A DNA stretch of 64,000 nucleotides from Microbacterium halotolerans. GTDB taxonomy: Bacteria > Actinomycetota > Actinomycetes > Actinomycetales > Microbacteriaceae. The stretch covers positions 62,001-126,000 of the forward strand of contig NZ_KZ984054.1 in assembly GCF_003569805.1 (NCBI RefSeq), written 5' to 3'. A program made the translations under genes and the position numbers. Of the stretch, positions 9,182 through 18,175 are shown one piece after another. How positions within the stretch are numbered: position 1 is the first letter of the stretch; each line of letters starts with the position of its first letter. The notes beneath the pieces were generated by a model. It was given only the letters and a program-made list of their open reading frames with translations, had not been told where the DNA came from and did not search any database.

Positions 9182-9856
9182 ATGGCCACCGTTCTGCTGA
9201 TCGAAGACGATGCGCTTGTCAGGCGGGGGCTCGAGCTGGCTCTGAAGCGTCACGGCCACCGCATAGAGACCGCCGAGGACGGTGAGGACGGTATGTCCCG
9301 ATTCGGCGCCGGTGGTGTGGACGTGGTCGTGCTGGACCTGATGCTGCCGGGAATGGACGGGTTCGAGGTCTGCCGTCGGATGCGGGAAGCCTGGCAGGGG
9401 CCGATCATCATGCTGACCGCGCGAGACGATGATTTCGATGTGATCACCGGCCTGGAGGCAGGGGCGGACGACTACGTCGTGAAGCCTGTGCAGCCGACGG
9501 TGCTGGACGCGCGTATCCGAGCGGTCCTGCGACGAATCGTGAGCGATCCGGAAGGAGTGCGCACCCACCGCGGCCTGCGTATCGACACGGAGTCCCTGGC
9601 TGTCACGGTCGAGGGCCGTGAGGCGGGTCTCACTCCGACGGAGCTGCGGTTGCTGTTGACCTTGTCCCGGGCGCCCGGACGAGTGTTCAGCCGTGAGCAG
9701 CTGTTGGAAGAGGTGTGGGAGCAGGGGTACCTCGGCGACTCCCGGCTGGTGGACAACGGCGTGATGCGGTTGCGGGCAAAGATCGAGGCCGACCCCGCGA
9801 GACCGGAGTACGTGCAGACGGTGCGCGGATTCGGATACAGATTCGGCCCCGTGTGA
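9182..9856 (+). CDS. OmpR/PhoB-family response regulator
   Basis: This is a 224-residue regulator. The receiver domain (1-120) has the acidic pair E8-D9-D10, phospho-acceptor Asp52 in VVLDLMLPG, a conserved Thr in MLTARDDD and Lys in VVKPV. The C-terminal winged helix (about 130-224) ends in the usual VRGFGYRF. The start ATG 9182 fits the family N-terminus exactly (MATVLLIEDD). Its stop overlaps the GTG of the sensor kinase gene by 4 bases. It probably controls its own operon and perhaps the divergent SGNH lipoprotein. Confidence 0.95.
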   Translation: MATVLLIEDDALVRRGLELALKRHGHRIETAEDGEDGMSRFGAGGVDVVVLDLMLPGMDGFEVCRRMREAWQGPIIMLTARDDDFDVITGLEAGADDYVVKPVQPTVLDARIRAVLRRIVSDPEGVRTHRGLRIDTESLAVTVEGREAGLTPTELRLLLTLSRAPGRVFSREQLLEEVWEQGYLGDSRLVDNGVMRLRAKIEADPARPEYVQTVRGFGYRFGPV

Positions 9857-11382
9857 CAGCACTCGCCCGACGGATCCTGCGCAGCGTGTCAGGCCTGCGA
9901 GGGCGGCTGATCATCACTGTCGTCGTCGCGGCTGCGCTCGGCGCGGCCGCGGCGGCGTGGGCCGGTGTGCAGCAGTCCACGGCGTCGCTGATCGAGGTGA
10001 CCCAGCGCCACCACACCGAAGACCTCGCAGAGAGGATCACCCGTGCCGCTCCCTCCGTGCCTTACCCTCCCGATCGTGGGGCGCTCGACCAGCTGCGGAT
10101 CGCGGCAGGGGAGGACTCGCTCGTCCGCAGCGGCGATGTGGTAGTCGGCGACGGCATCTTCGACTCGGGCGCGCAGGAGGTCCCGGACGAGCTGCGCCGC
10201 GCGGTAGGCGCTCAGGCAGAGAGCGAGGAACCTCGTGTGCTGACTCAGCGGGTCGACATCGGCGGTGGTCCGTGGCTGGTGATCGGCTCCCCGGTGATGT
10301 TCACCGCACCAGACGGGACGCAGACCGATTCTGGGATCGAGGTGTACGCGGCACGTGATCTCTCCGCCGTGCAGGACCAGGTAAACGGACTGGTCCGAGG
10401 AGCGGCGACGACGACGCTGGTAGCGCTGCCGTTGGCGATCCTGCTCGCACTGCTGGCTTCGCAGGGAGTGCTGCGCCCCGTCGCCCGTCTGCGGATGACC
10501 GCCCAACGTCTCGCGGACGGGGACCGCGAGGCGCGCACTGAACCAGCCGGCGTGGGTGAGCTGGCGCAGCTGACCCGTACGGTCAATGACATGGCCGCAT
10601 CGTTGCAAGCATCGATGGAGACGTTGGAGGTGATGGAGGAAGGCGCTCGCCGATTCGCCGCAGATGTCTCCCATGAGCTGCGGACACCGCTGACGACCCT
10701 GACTGCTGCGGTCGAAGTCCTCCACGACGTACTGACTAGGACGAGCGGCCCGGAATCTGTGCACGATGCCGGGGCCTCGGACGAGGCGGAGGCCCGGGAA
10801 TCCGCGCAGCTTGCGCTCGTCGAGACACGCCGCCTGATGGAGCTGGTCGAGGGCATCATGGAGATCGCCCGGTTCGATGCAGGCACTGCGCACCTGCGTT
10901 GGGATGACACCGACCTGTACGAGCTGGTCAGCTCCTGCATACGCGCCCGCGGCTGGTCCGATGTCGTCGTCACGCCCACCGCCCCGGATCAGAGCGATGC
11001 CACGGTGGCGGCCGACCGGCGTCGAATCGATGTGGTCGTGGCGAACCTCATCGGCAACGCCCTCAAACACGGCGGCGCCCCGGTGCGGGTGCACATCGAG
11101 AGGACTGATGACGGAGCCACGGTGCGGGTGGTCGATTCCGGCCCCGGGATTCCAGAGGACGTCCTGCCGCATGTCTTCTCACGGTTCTACAAGGCCGACG
11201 CAGCTCGTGTCCGCACGCCAGGCAGCGGCCTCGGACTGGCGATCGCACGGGAGAACGTTCTCCTGCACGGCGGGACGATCGCGGCCGAGAATCAGCCCGG
11301 CGGCGGCGCCGCCTTCACCGTCTGGCTCCCACGAGCACCCGACTACTCCGCACGCACGATCGACCAGGAGCAGAGCACATGA
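9853..11382 (+). CDS. membrane sensor histidine kinase
   Basis: This is a 509-residue kinase, the partner of the preceding regulator. It has two membrane segments (about 17-38 and 180-202) around an extracytoplasmic sensor region of about 140 residues. Then come a HAMP linker, a HisKA domain with VSHELRTPL (His about 274) and an ATPase domain with N box NLIGNALKHG, G1 DSGPGIP and G2 GSGLGLAI. The GTG at 9853 overlaps the regulator stop; the longer upstream frame lies inside the regulator gene. Its stop overlaps the ATG of the GerMN lipoprotein gene, so the three are one translationally coupled unit. Confidence 0.94.
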   Translation: MTALARRILRSVSGLRGRLIITVVVAAALGAAAAAWAGVQQSTASLIEVTQRHHTEDLAERITRAAPSVPYPPDRGALDQLRIAAGEDSLVRSGDVVVGDGIFDSGAQEVPDELRRAVGAQAESEEPRVLTQRVDIGGGPWLVIGSPVMFTAPDGTQTDSGIEVYAARDLSAVQDQVNGLVRGAATTTLVALPLAILLALLASQGVLRPVARLRMTAQRLADGDREARTEPAGVGELAQLTRTVNDMAASLQASMETLEVMEEGARRFAADVSHELRTPLTTLTAAVEVLHDVLTRTSGPESVHDAGASDEAEARESAQLALVETRRLMELVEGIMEIARFDAGTAHLRWDDTDLYELVSSCIRARGWSDVVVTPTAPDQSDATVAADRRRIDVVVANLIGNALKHGGAPVRVHIERTDDGATVRVVDSGPGIPEDVLPHVFSRFYKADAARVRTPGSGLGLAIARENVLLHGGTIAAENQPGGGAAFTVWLPRAPDYSARTIDQEQST

Positions 11383-11858
11383 AGCGCCGTATGATCGCAG
11401 CCGCTCTGGCCAGCGGCCTCTTCGTTCTGCTGGCGGGCTGCGGACTGCAGTCATCGGGCGTCGAAGACGGTCCGTCCGCGCCCACGGGGATCGCGCCTGG
11501 GACCACCCTGTACTTTCTGGACGCGGACGGGAGCCTGACCGCGCAGCAACGGGAGACCGGACGCCTGGGGACCGTGTCCGAAGCCGTGTCGCTGCTGCTG
11601 ACCGGCCCAGGTGACTCCGGCGTGCGCACCGGCATCGACCCGACATCAGTGACCAGAACCGAGGTGACCGTCAGCGGTGAGCGTCTGGTCGTGCGGGTGC
11701 CGATCTCGTCTGCTGAGCTGACCGCAGACGGCATCGACCAGATCGCCTGCACTGCACTGGCCAGCCTCATCCAGGCCGGTGGTCCGGATGAGGCGATGGC
11801 GAGCATCGAGTTCACCGACCGCTCCGAGGGGCCGCGAGCCTGCCCCGTGTTCGACTGA
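11379..11858 (+). CDS. GerMN-domain lipoprotein
   Basis: This is a 159-residue lipoprotein with a type II signal peptide and lipobox LLAGC (Cys21). The remainder is a single GerMN-like domain (ETGRLGTVSEAVSLLLTGP through VRVPISSAELTADGIDQ). The same domain occurs in LpqB, the lipoprotein that modulates the MtrAB two-component system in actinobacteria. Here too it follows a kinase gene, with an ATGA overlap. By analogy it may sit on the outer face of the membrane and adjust the sensor. It is much shorter than LpqB and lacks the beta-propeller, so this is not mtrAB-lpqB itself. Confidence 0.85.
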   Translation: MKRRMIAAALASGLFVLLAGCGLQSSGVEDGPSAPTGIAPGTTLYFLDADGSLTAQQRETGRLGTVSEAVSLLLTGPGDSGVRTGIDPTSVTRTEVTVSGERLVVRVPISSAELTADGIDQIACTALASLIQAGGPDEAMASIEFTDRSEGPRACPVFD

Positions 11859-11867
11859 ACTGCCGTG

Positions 11868-13175
11868 TCACAGCTCGCCGATGTCGATCGGCGGTGCAGC
11901 GGGCGCCGGCAGTATGAGCCACATCGTCAGCAGCGCGGCTGACACGACCAGGAACACGACCAGTCCGGTGCGGTTCCGCGCCCATGTCGCGCGGAACCGG
12001 ATGGGGTCCTCCACCAGGCGCTTCGATGCGACGGCGAGAGTGATCGATACTCCGATGACGATCGCCGAGTGCAGCCAGTGCGGCAGAGCCGGGTGCATGT
12101 GCGCGGAGAGGAGTACGATCACCGGCCAGTGCCACAGATAGAGGCTGTAGGAGATCGCGCCGAGCCAGGTCAACGGGCCGGACTGCAGGACGCGTACGGG
12201 GAACGGCGGCGGCGCCGACTCCGGAGCGTCATGCGAGTGCACGGCAGTCACAGCTGCGCACAGGCCGATGAGGACTGCGCAGGCGAACGCATGCGCGAAC
12301 AGGCCGCCGCGGAAAAGCCCTGGAGTCGCCGTGCCGTCCGCGAACACCCAGGACGCGAGGATCATCGTCGCGAGGATCCCGATCGTCCACACAGCGACAC
12401 GGCGATGCCACCGGACGACGTGCTGAAACGCGCGGCGGGCCGGAGCGGTCGCTGCGGCGGCGCCCAGCAGCAGCGAGAACGCGCGCGTGTCGGTGCCCGT
12501 GTACACACGAGTGGGGTCAGCGGGATCGATCATCGCGATCATCAGGATGAGCGAAACAGCTGAAACGGCGATCGCGACCGTCAGTGCGGCGACGTCGAGG
12601 CTCCCAGCACGCCGCCTGAGCCGTGTCGCCGCCCACGCGAGCGCGGCGATGATGAACGGCCACACCAGATAGAACTGCTCTTCCACTGCGATGCTCCACA
12701 GGTGTTCGAACAGTCGCGACTGACCGAACGCGTCCCAGTAGCTCGCATTCTGCGCAAGCAGATGCCAGTTGACGAGGTTCAGCTGCACCCACAAGCCATC
12801 CGTCAGCGTCGTCGAAACCAATCCGCGATCGGCGACAGGGTGCCCGAGCCGCTGCAGTGCCCAGGCCGTCACCGCCACGACGACCAGCACCAGCGCCAGC
12901 GCTGGGAACAGCCGCCGCAGTCGGCGCCCCCAGAACGACGTGAGCGCGATCCTGCCCGTCGTCCCGGCCTCGCGAAGGAGCAGTCCTGTGATGAGGAAGC
13001 CCGACAGCACGAAGAACAGGTCGACGCCGAGGAAGCCCCCCGGCACGTTTCCGGTGTGGAACAACAGCACCCCGGCCACGGCCATGCCTCTCAACCCGTC
13101 CAATGCCGGAACATGTGAGGCGCCCGGAACGGCGACGGGGGACTGGTAGGACGCGCGGAAGCGTGAAGATCGCAT
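11868..13175 (-). CDS. membrane acyltransferase (acyltransferase 3 / OafA-YrhL type)
   Basis: This is a 435-residue polytopic protein with about ten membrane helices. The family N-terminus is present (PALDGLRGMAV near residue 24), as are FFVLSGFLITGLLLRE and the EEQFYLVWPF motif. These enzymes move acyl groups, usually acetyl, from inside the cell to surface sugars or lipids. The family's optional C-terminal SGNH domain is absent; the separate SGNH lipoprotein at 8240 could supply a related function. It is convergent with the GerMN lipoprotein gene, with only 9 bases between the stops. Confidence 0.9.
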   Translation of the reverse strand: MRSSRFRASYQSPVAVPGASHVPALDGLRGMAVAGVLLFHTGNVPGGFLGVDLFFVLSGFLITGLLLREAGTTGRIALTSFWGRRLRRLFPALALVLVVVAVTAWALQRLGHPVADRGLVSTTLTDGLWVQLNLVNWHLLAQNASYWDAFGQSRLFEHLWSIAVEEQFYLVWPFIIAALAWAATRLRRRAGSLDVAALTVAIAVSAVSLILMIAMIDPADPTRVYTGTDTRAFSLLLGAAAATAPARRAFQHVVRWHRRVAVWTIGILATMILASWVFADGTATPGLFRGGLFAHAFACAVLIGLCAAVTAVHSHDAPESAPPPFPVRVLQSGPLTWLGAISYSLYLWHWPVIVLLSAHMHPALPHWLHSAIVIGVSITLAVASKRLVEDPIRFRATWARNRTGLVVFLVVSAALLTMWLILPAPAAPPIDIGEL

Positions 13176-13199
13176 AGAAGCGAGCCTGCTGATCGGGGT

Positions 13200-13640
13200 T
13201 CACCGGCACATCGCCGTCAGGTCGCAACCGTGTCGCAAGACTCTGGGCGCAGTTGTTCCGCGACGAAACCGCGGCGGAACGGCGACGTCATCGGAACCCC
13301 TGCCCGCGATGATCTCCGCGCGGCCGGCGGAGAGCAGGTCGATGGTGGCGAACTGCTCCCAGACGCGCACCGGATCATCGGAGCTCAGCACGGTGACGGC
13401 ACTGGCGAGCCTGATCCGCTTGGTCGCTTCGGCCGCCGCTGCGAGCATGGTGGTCGGCGCGGAGCCGACGAAGTCACTGCGATGGTGCTCGCCCATCCCG
13501 AACACGTCCAACCCGACCTCATCGGCGACCTCGGCGAGTTCGATGGTCTCCCTGGCTCGTCGGTGCGGGCTGCGAACTGCCCCGGTCGTGGGGTCCGCCG
13601 TGACTTCGCCGAAGGTCATGATTCCGATCTCGAAGGTCAT
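13200..13640 (-). pseudogene. truncated luciferase-like flavin monooxygenase
   Basis: The open frame gives 146 residues. The first 115 or so match the N-terminus of LLM-class flavin-dependent oxidoreductases very well ([44 protein letters not shown]). Homologues continue for about 220 more residues after the GRGS motif. Here the similarity stops abruptly near base 13300 and an arginine-rich tail runs to a stop. Most of the TIM barrel is therefore missing and no activity is expected. The promoter side is intact and faces a MarR gene, so this is probably the remnant of a regulated oxidoreductase gene. Confidence 0.8.
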
Positions 13641-13678
13641 CGCCTACGTCTTCTTCATAGTGGTTTCGCTGAAATTAA

Positions 13679-13692
13679 CTTGCGTGCGCAAG
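13679..13692. promoter_or_regulatory. palindromic operator candidate between LLM fragment and marR
   Basis: The sequence CTTGCGTGCGCAAG is a perfect inverted repeat of 6 bases around TG. It lies in the 91-base gap between two divergent starts, just upstream of the predicted -35 region of the MarR gene. Size and symmetry fit a MarR-family binding site. Confidence 0.5.
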
Positions 13693-13719
13693 CAGCTATT
13701 TCCACTGTCTTACACGAGC

Positions 13720-13725
13720 TAGATT
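13720..13725 (+). promoter_or_regulatory. -10 element of the MarR gene (leaderless type)
   Basis: TAGATT ends 6 bases before ATG 13732. No ribosome site fits between them. Confidence 0.5.
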
Positions 13726-13731
13726 TGACTC

Positions 13732-14181
13732 ATGGCAACGCAGCGGCTCGCTGAACGCGAGGACGAGGCATGGCGGGGATTCTTGGTCGCACATGAGCGC
13801 ATCCGGCGTGACCTTGGGGCCAACCTGGTTCCGCTCGGCGTGAGCATGACCGAGTACAGTGTCCTGGGCCTGCTGGGGGAGGCGGGTCGGAGCGGGCTGC
13901 GCCTGACCGAGCTGGCTGAGCGGAGGGGCATGTCGGGCCCGGGTCTGTCGCGGCTCGCGGATCGGCTGGAGCAGCGCGGTCTCATCGAGCGCAGCCGTGC
14001 GGCCAGCGATGGGCGCAGCTACGAACTGAGACTCACCGCAGCAGGAGGGGCGCTGCTGCGCAAAGCGTGGAAGCAGCAGTACGCCGACATCAGGCGTCTC
14101 TTCCTCGACAAGCTGAGCGACGACCAACTGCAAGCGCTCGCGGACGTCTGGGCGAGCCTGGCCGATGAGGAGGCAAGCTGA
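13732..14181 (+). CDS. MarR-family transcriptional regulator
   Basis: This is a 149-residue winged-helix protein with the full MarR plan: a dimer helix at each end, the reader helix GMSGPGLSRLADRLEQRGLI at about 63-82, and the wing SDGRSYELRLTAAG. It is divergent from the broken luciferase-like gene, with a palindrome between them, the usual arrangement for a MarR protein that represses the neighbour and itself. With the neighbour broken, its remaining targets are unclear. The N-terminal 30 residues are more charged than usual. Confidence 0.9.
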   Translation: MATQRLAEREDEAWRGFLVAHERIRRDLGANLVPLGVSMTEYSVLGLLGEAGRSGLRLTELAERRGMSGPGLSRLADRLEQRGLIERSRAASDGRSYELRLTAAGGALLRKAWKQQYADIRRLFLDKLSDDQLQALADVWASLADEEAS

Positions 14182-14286
14182 CGACAGCCGCCCGGGGCCG
14201 GACCACGGCCCGGATCGTGTCGACGGTACGACGCAAGCCACGGGGCGACGGCGCCTCCTCGCATGCACCAGTGGCAGGATGAGGGG

Positions 14287-14700
14287 ATGGCGGATTGGAA
14301 TCAGAGCATCATCGACGAATTCCGTGCGAATGACGGCACCGTGCGGACGATGGGATTCGGGCGCAGCCTCGTGCTGCTGCACCACGTCGGGGCGAAGAGC
14401 GGAACGAAGCGCGTGACTCCTCTTGCAGCTGTGCGCCAAGAGGACGGCGTGTGGCTGATCGCGGCGTCGAAGGGTGGCGCCCCGGAGAACCCGGCCTGGC
14501 TTCACAATCTCATCACCCACCCCGAGGTCGAGATCGAGGACCCTGATGAGGGTACGGTGCGCGTCGTCGCCGAGGTGCTCACGGGTGGCGAGCGCGACAG
14601 TGCGTGGCGCCGTTTCGAGGAGTTCAGCGATGGTTTTGCGGAGTACCAGCGCAAGACGAGCCGCATCATCCCCGTGGTCGCGCTGCGCCGTGCGGGCTGA
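14287..14700 (+). CDS. deazaflavin (F420)-dependent nitroreductase-family protein
   Basis: This is a 137-residue protein of the Ddn/DUF385 split-barrel family found in actinobacteria. Recognisable segments are LVLLHHVGAKSG, TKRVTPLAA, NPAWLHNLITHP and the end segment EYQRKTSRIIPVVAL. Members bind F420 or FMN and reduce quinones or nitro compounds. ATG 14287 was preferred to 14263 because it follows a GATGAGGGG stretch and matches the family N-terminus. Whether this organism makes F420 cannot be judged from the window. Confidence 0.85.
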   Translation: MADWNQSIIDEFRANDGTVRTMGFGRSLVLLHHVGAKSGTKRVTPLAAVRQEDGVWLIAASKGGAPENPAWLHNLITHPEVEIEDPDEGTVRVVAEVLTGGERDSAWRRFEEFSDGFAEYQRKTSRIIPVVALRRAG

Positions 14701-14802
14701 ACCGCGCTCGTGCGCGGCGCGTGCCCACGTTCCCCCAGCGGTCGCGGCAGATGCAGCATTCATCTCCGATCCGAGCTGATCTCGAAGGAAAGTCACGAAC
14801 CG

Positions 14803-15735
14803 ATGCGCTCCCGAACTCGCTTCATCATGCTCGTATCGGCCCTCGCCGTTCCGCTTCTCGCAGGCTGCGGCGAATCCGCCCATGACGTTCCGGCGCCGAT
14901 GCCGAGCACGTCTCAGGAGAGTTCGCCCCCACCGGCGACCGTGCTCGACGACGATCTCGAATCGCTCGAGGACGAGTTCCAGGCTCGTGTGGGTGTGAGC
15001 GTGCTCGACACCGGAACCGGCGCGACGATCGAGTACCGATCGGACGAACGCTTCGGCTACGCCTCCACGCTCAAAGTCTTCGCCGTCGCCGAGATGCTCC
15101 GCCAGGTGGCGCCCGAACAGCGCGACGAAATCGTCACCTGGACGGACGAGACCGTGGCACAAGCGGGATACTCACCGGTCACGGCCGAGCACGTGGCGGA
15201 CGGGCTCACGCTGGCGCAGCTCGCGGAAGCCGCACTGCGCGACAGCGACAACGCGGCGACGAACCTCATCCTCGACCGCATCGGAGGCACGGAGGGGCTG
15301 CAAGCGGGTCTCGAGCTTCTCGGCGACACCACCACCGATGTAGCAGACATCGAGCCGGAGCTCAACGAGGTCGTTCCCGGTGAGACCGGCAACACCACCG
15401 CTCCCGCGGCCTTCGCCTCAGGTCTCGCCGCCGTGCTGAAACCCGAGCATCTCGACCCCGCCGATCGCACCACGCTGCTGGAGTGGATGAGCGCGAACGC
15501 TACGGGAGACGCTCTCATCCGCGCCGGGGCACCGGCGGACTGGGTTGTGGCGGACAAATCAGGTGGCGCTGGTGGGAAGCGGAACGACATTGCGGTCGTC
15601 ACTCCACCCGGGCAGTCTCCGATCATCGTCGCGATTCTCACGGAGAAGTACGACCCGGATGCAGCCTACGAGGACGAACTCGTCGCACGCGTCGCCGAGG
15701 CCGTGCTTGCGCGGTCGGCCGGGGGCGGTTCGTGA
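14803..15735 (+). CDS. class A beta-lactamase, lipoprotein form
   Basis: This is a 310-residue predicted lipoprotein. The signal peptide ends in lipobox LLAGC (Cys22), and a Pro/Ser linker leads into a class A serine beta-lactamase fold. The active-site set is complete: S88-T-L-K91 (SXXK), S148-D-N150, E184-P-E-L-N188 (the omega-loop glutamate and asparagine) and K252-S-G-G. The last is KSG where many enzymes have KTG, a known variant. The start ATG 14803 has GAAGGAAAG upstream; earlier in-frame starts lack a signal peptide. It probably hydrolyses beta-lactams outside the membrane. No regulator such as BlaI/BlaR is nearby and no mobile element flanks it, so it looks resident in the chromosome. 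Confidence 0.92.
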   Translation: MRSRTRFIMLVSALAVPLLAGCGESAHDVPAPMPSTSQESSPPPATVLDDDLESLEDEFQARVGVSVLDTGTGATIEYRSDERFGYASTLKVFAVAEMLRQVAPEQRDEIVTWTDETVAQAGYSPVTAEHVADGLTLAQLAEAALRDSDNAATNLILDRIGGTEGLQAGLELLGDTTTDVADIEPELNEVVPGETGNTTAPAAFASGLAAVLKPEHLDPADRTTLLEWMSANATGDALIRAGAPADWVVADKSGGAGGKRNDIAVVTPPGQSPIIVAILTEKYDPDAAYEDELVARVAEAVLARSAGGGS

Positions 15736-15795
15736 GGTCCCATCCGACGAGCTGAGGATTCGCGCCTCGCTCAGCGGCCTGACTCGTTGCGCGTT

Positions 15796-15835
15796 CGCGG
15801 GAGGCCACGCATGAATCGGTGCGTGGCCTCCCGCG
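15796..15835. terminator. bidirectional terminator-like hairpin between bla and ilvD
   Basis: A perfect 16-bp inverted repeat (15796-15811 with 15820-15835) and 8-base loop lies between the convergent ends of the beta-lactamase gene and ilvD. There is no T-run on either side. Confidence 0.65.
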
Positions 15836-15873
15836 GCTCGACGGGCCGACCTGTCTTCACATGAGGGTCGGCG

Positions 15874-17613
15874 TCAGCCGCAGACCGCGCCGACGGCCGC
15901 CGACTGGACGAGCTTGCGGTACTTGGCCAGCACGCCCTTGGTGTAGCGCGGAGGCAACGGCTCCCAACCCTCCGCACGGGCGGCGAGTTCGGCTGCGTCG
16001 ACCTGGACGTCGAGGGTCCGGTTCTCGACGTCGACCCGGATGGTGTCTCCGTCGCGGACGAAGGCGATGGGGCCGCCGTCCACCGCTTCCGGTGCCACAT
16101 GCCCGATGCACAGGCCCGTCGTGCCGCCCGAGAACCGCCCATCGGTGAGCAGCAGGACGTCGGCACCGAGGCCAGCGCCCTTGATGGCACCCGTGATGGC
16201 CAGCATCTCGCGCATGCCCGGCCCGCCCTTGGGACCTTCGTACCGTATGACGATGACGTCGCCGGGGTTGATCTCGCCGTCCAGCACAGCCGCCATGGCT
16301 GGTTGCTCCTGATCGAAGACGCGGGCGGTGCCTTCGAAGACCGCCGAATCGAAGCCTGCGGTCTTCACAACGGCACCGCCCGGAGCGAGCGATCCGTGCA
16401 GGATCGTGATTCCGCCGGTGGGATGGATCGGGCTGTTCACAGCGTGCAGGATCTTGCCGTCCGGATCCGGAGGACGGACATCCGCCAGGTTCTCGGCGAC
16501 GGTCTTCCCGGTGACCGTGAGGCAGTCGCCGTGCAGCAGCCCGGCATCCAGAAGCGCCTTCATGACGACAGGCACCCCGCCGATCTTGAACACGTCGTTC
16601 ATCACGTACCGTCCGAACGGCTTGAGGTCGCCCAGATGCGGCACCCTGTTGCCGATCCGGTCGAAGTCGGCCAGCTGCAGGTCGACCTCGGCCTCGTGGG
16701 CGATGGCCATCAGATGCAGGACGGCGTTGGTGGAACCGCCGAAGGCCATCACGACCGCGATGGCGTTCTCGAACGCCTCCTTCGTCATTATGTCGCGGGC
16801 TGTGTGACCGCGCCGGAGCATCCCGACGACCGCCTTTCCGGACTCGACGGCGAACTCGTCGCGGGCCTTGTCGATGGCCGGTGGTGCGGCCGAGCCCGGC
16901 AGGGACATGCCCATGGCCTCGGCGGCGGAGGCCATTGTGTTGGCCGTGTACATCCCGCCGCAGGCGCCTTCGCCCGGGCAGATGGCCTTCTCGATGCTCG
17001 TCAGATCTTCCATCGACATGCGACCGGCGCGGCAGGCGCCGACGGCCTCGAAGGCGTCGATGATGGTGACTTCGCGCTCGGTGCCGTCGGACATCTTGGC
17101 GTATCCCGGCATGATCGAGCCGTTGTAGAGGAACACGTTCGCCAGGTCGAGTCTGGCCGCCGCCATCAGCATGCCGGGGATCGACTTGTCGCATCCGGCC
17201 AGCAGCACGGAACCGTCCATGCGCTCGGCGCTCATCACGGTCTCCACGGAGTCGGTGATCACCTCGCGCGAGACCAGAGAGAAGTGCATGCCCTCGTGCC
17301 CCATCGAGATGCCGTCAGACACCGAGATCGTGCCGAACTGCAGCGGGTAGCCGCCCGCCTCGTGTACACCGTCCTTGACGCCCTTGGCCAGCCGGTCCAG
17401 TGACAGATTGCACGGCGTGATCTCGTTCCATGACGAGCCGACGCCGATCTGAGGCTTGTCCCAGTCGTCGTCGCCCATGCCGACGGCTCTGAGCATTCCG
17501 CGCGCCGCGGTCCGCTCGATCCCGTCCGTGACATCGCGCGAGCGCGGTTTGACGTCGGGCAGGCCGCCGGCGCCGGTCGTCGAGTCTGTCGGAGCACCAT
17601 TACTCTCACTCAT
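15874..17613 (-). CDS. ilvD: dihydroxy-acid dehydratase
   Basis: This is a 579-residue enzyme of valine/isoleucine/pantothenate synthesis that dehydrates 2,3-dihydroxy acids to 2-keto acids. The iron-sulfur cysteines are visible in [11 protein letters not shown] and [12 protein letters not shown]; the C-terminal motif [16 protein letters not shown] is conserved. ATG 17613 is chosen because a TAGACT -10 sits 7 bases upstream and the family N-terminus follows; a longer frame to 17700 exists. It stands alone, with no other ilv genes nearby, and is convergent with the beta-lactamase gene. Confidence 0.95.
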   Translation of the reverse strand: MSESNGAPTDSTTGAGGLPDVKPRSRDVTDGIERTAARGMLRAVGMGDDDWDKPQIGVGSSWNEITPCNLSLDRLAKGVKDGVHEAGGYPLQFGTISVSDGISMGHEGMHFSLVSREVITDSVETVMSAERMDGSVLLAGCDKSIPGMLMAAARLDLANVFLYNGSIMPGYAKMSDGTEREVTIIDAFEAVGACRAGRMSMEDLTSIEKAICPGEGACGGMYTANTMASAAEAMGMSLPGSAAPPAIDKARDEFAVESGKAVVGMLRRGHTARDIMTKEAFENAIAVVMAFGGSTNAVLHLMAIAHEAEVDLQLADFDRIGNRVPHLGDLKPFGRYVMNDVFKIGGVPVVMKALLDAGLLHGDCLTVTGKTVAENLADVRPPDPDGKILHAVNSPIHPTGGITILHGSLAPGGAVVKTAGFDSAVFEGTARVFDQEQPAMAAVLDGEINPGDVIVIRYEGPKGGPGMREMLAITGAIKGAGLGADVLLLTDGRFSGGTTGLCIGHVAPEAVDGGPIAFVRDGDTIRVDVENRTLDVQVDAAELAARAEGWEPLPPRYTKGVLAKYRKLVQSAAVGAVCG

Positions 17614-17620
17614 GGACACG

Positions 17621-17626
17621 AGTCTA
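17621..17626 (-). promoter_or_regulatory. -10 element of ilvD (leaderless type)
   Basis: On the minus strand TAGACT ends 7 bases before the ATG at 17613, with no ribosome site in between. Confidence 0.55.
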
Positions 17627-17725
17627 GGGCGCGTGACGTCGCCACGGTTCAGCCGGTCGTGAACGAGTACCCCGATACCGCGTGGTCCGTCGCGTCCCAT
17701 GACGAATCATGCAGCGTCCGAGGGG

Positions 17726-18166
17726 TCAGAGCCAGCCGCGCTCGTCGGCTGACCGGGCGGCATCGTGCCGAGTGGTGGTATTCGTCTTCTGCATCGCGTT
17801 GGAGAGATAGTTCCGCACGGTGCCAGGGGCAAGGTGCAGCCGCCGGGCGATCTCATGCGCTGAACAGCCTTCGCGAGTCACGCGAAGTACGTCCGCCTCT
17901 CGGGCAGTGAGCGGTGAATCGTCGGCCATGGTGGCTTCGAGCACGTCGCGGGCGGTCCATCGATGTCCGTCATGGAGCTGTTGGACGACTCTGACGATGT
18001 CCTCGGGGTCGGACGCCTTGCTCATGAAGCCGAGCACACCGAGTTCGAGCGCGCGTCGCAGAACGCCGGGGCGTGCGTGCCTGGTCAGGATGAGAGCCCT
18101 TTGGGAAGGAGCGCGGAAAGCGCAGCGCTGAGAAGGTGCTCATCGTCGGCGAGGACGATTCGTATC
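17726..18166 (-). pseudogene. decayed NarL/DesR-type response regulator
   Basis: The 3' part is intact: the frame ending at 17726 encodes ALILTRHARPGVLRRALELG, then a linker and a LuxR-type HTH (SPLTAREADVLRVTREGCSA and LAPGTVRNYLSNAMQK). Further upstream, at about 18110-18166, another frame encodes IRIVLADDEHLLSAALSALL, the first strand and helix of a receiver domain. Between them some 55 receiver residues, including the phospho-acceptor aspartate, are missing, and the two parts are out of frame by one base at about 18095-18105. The first part also lacks a start codon. A short 103-residue product from ATG 18037 is possible but would have no receiver. No partner kinase remains. Confidence 0.75.
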
Positions 18167-18175
18167 TCGAAGACG

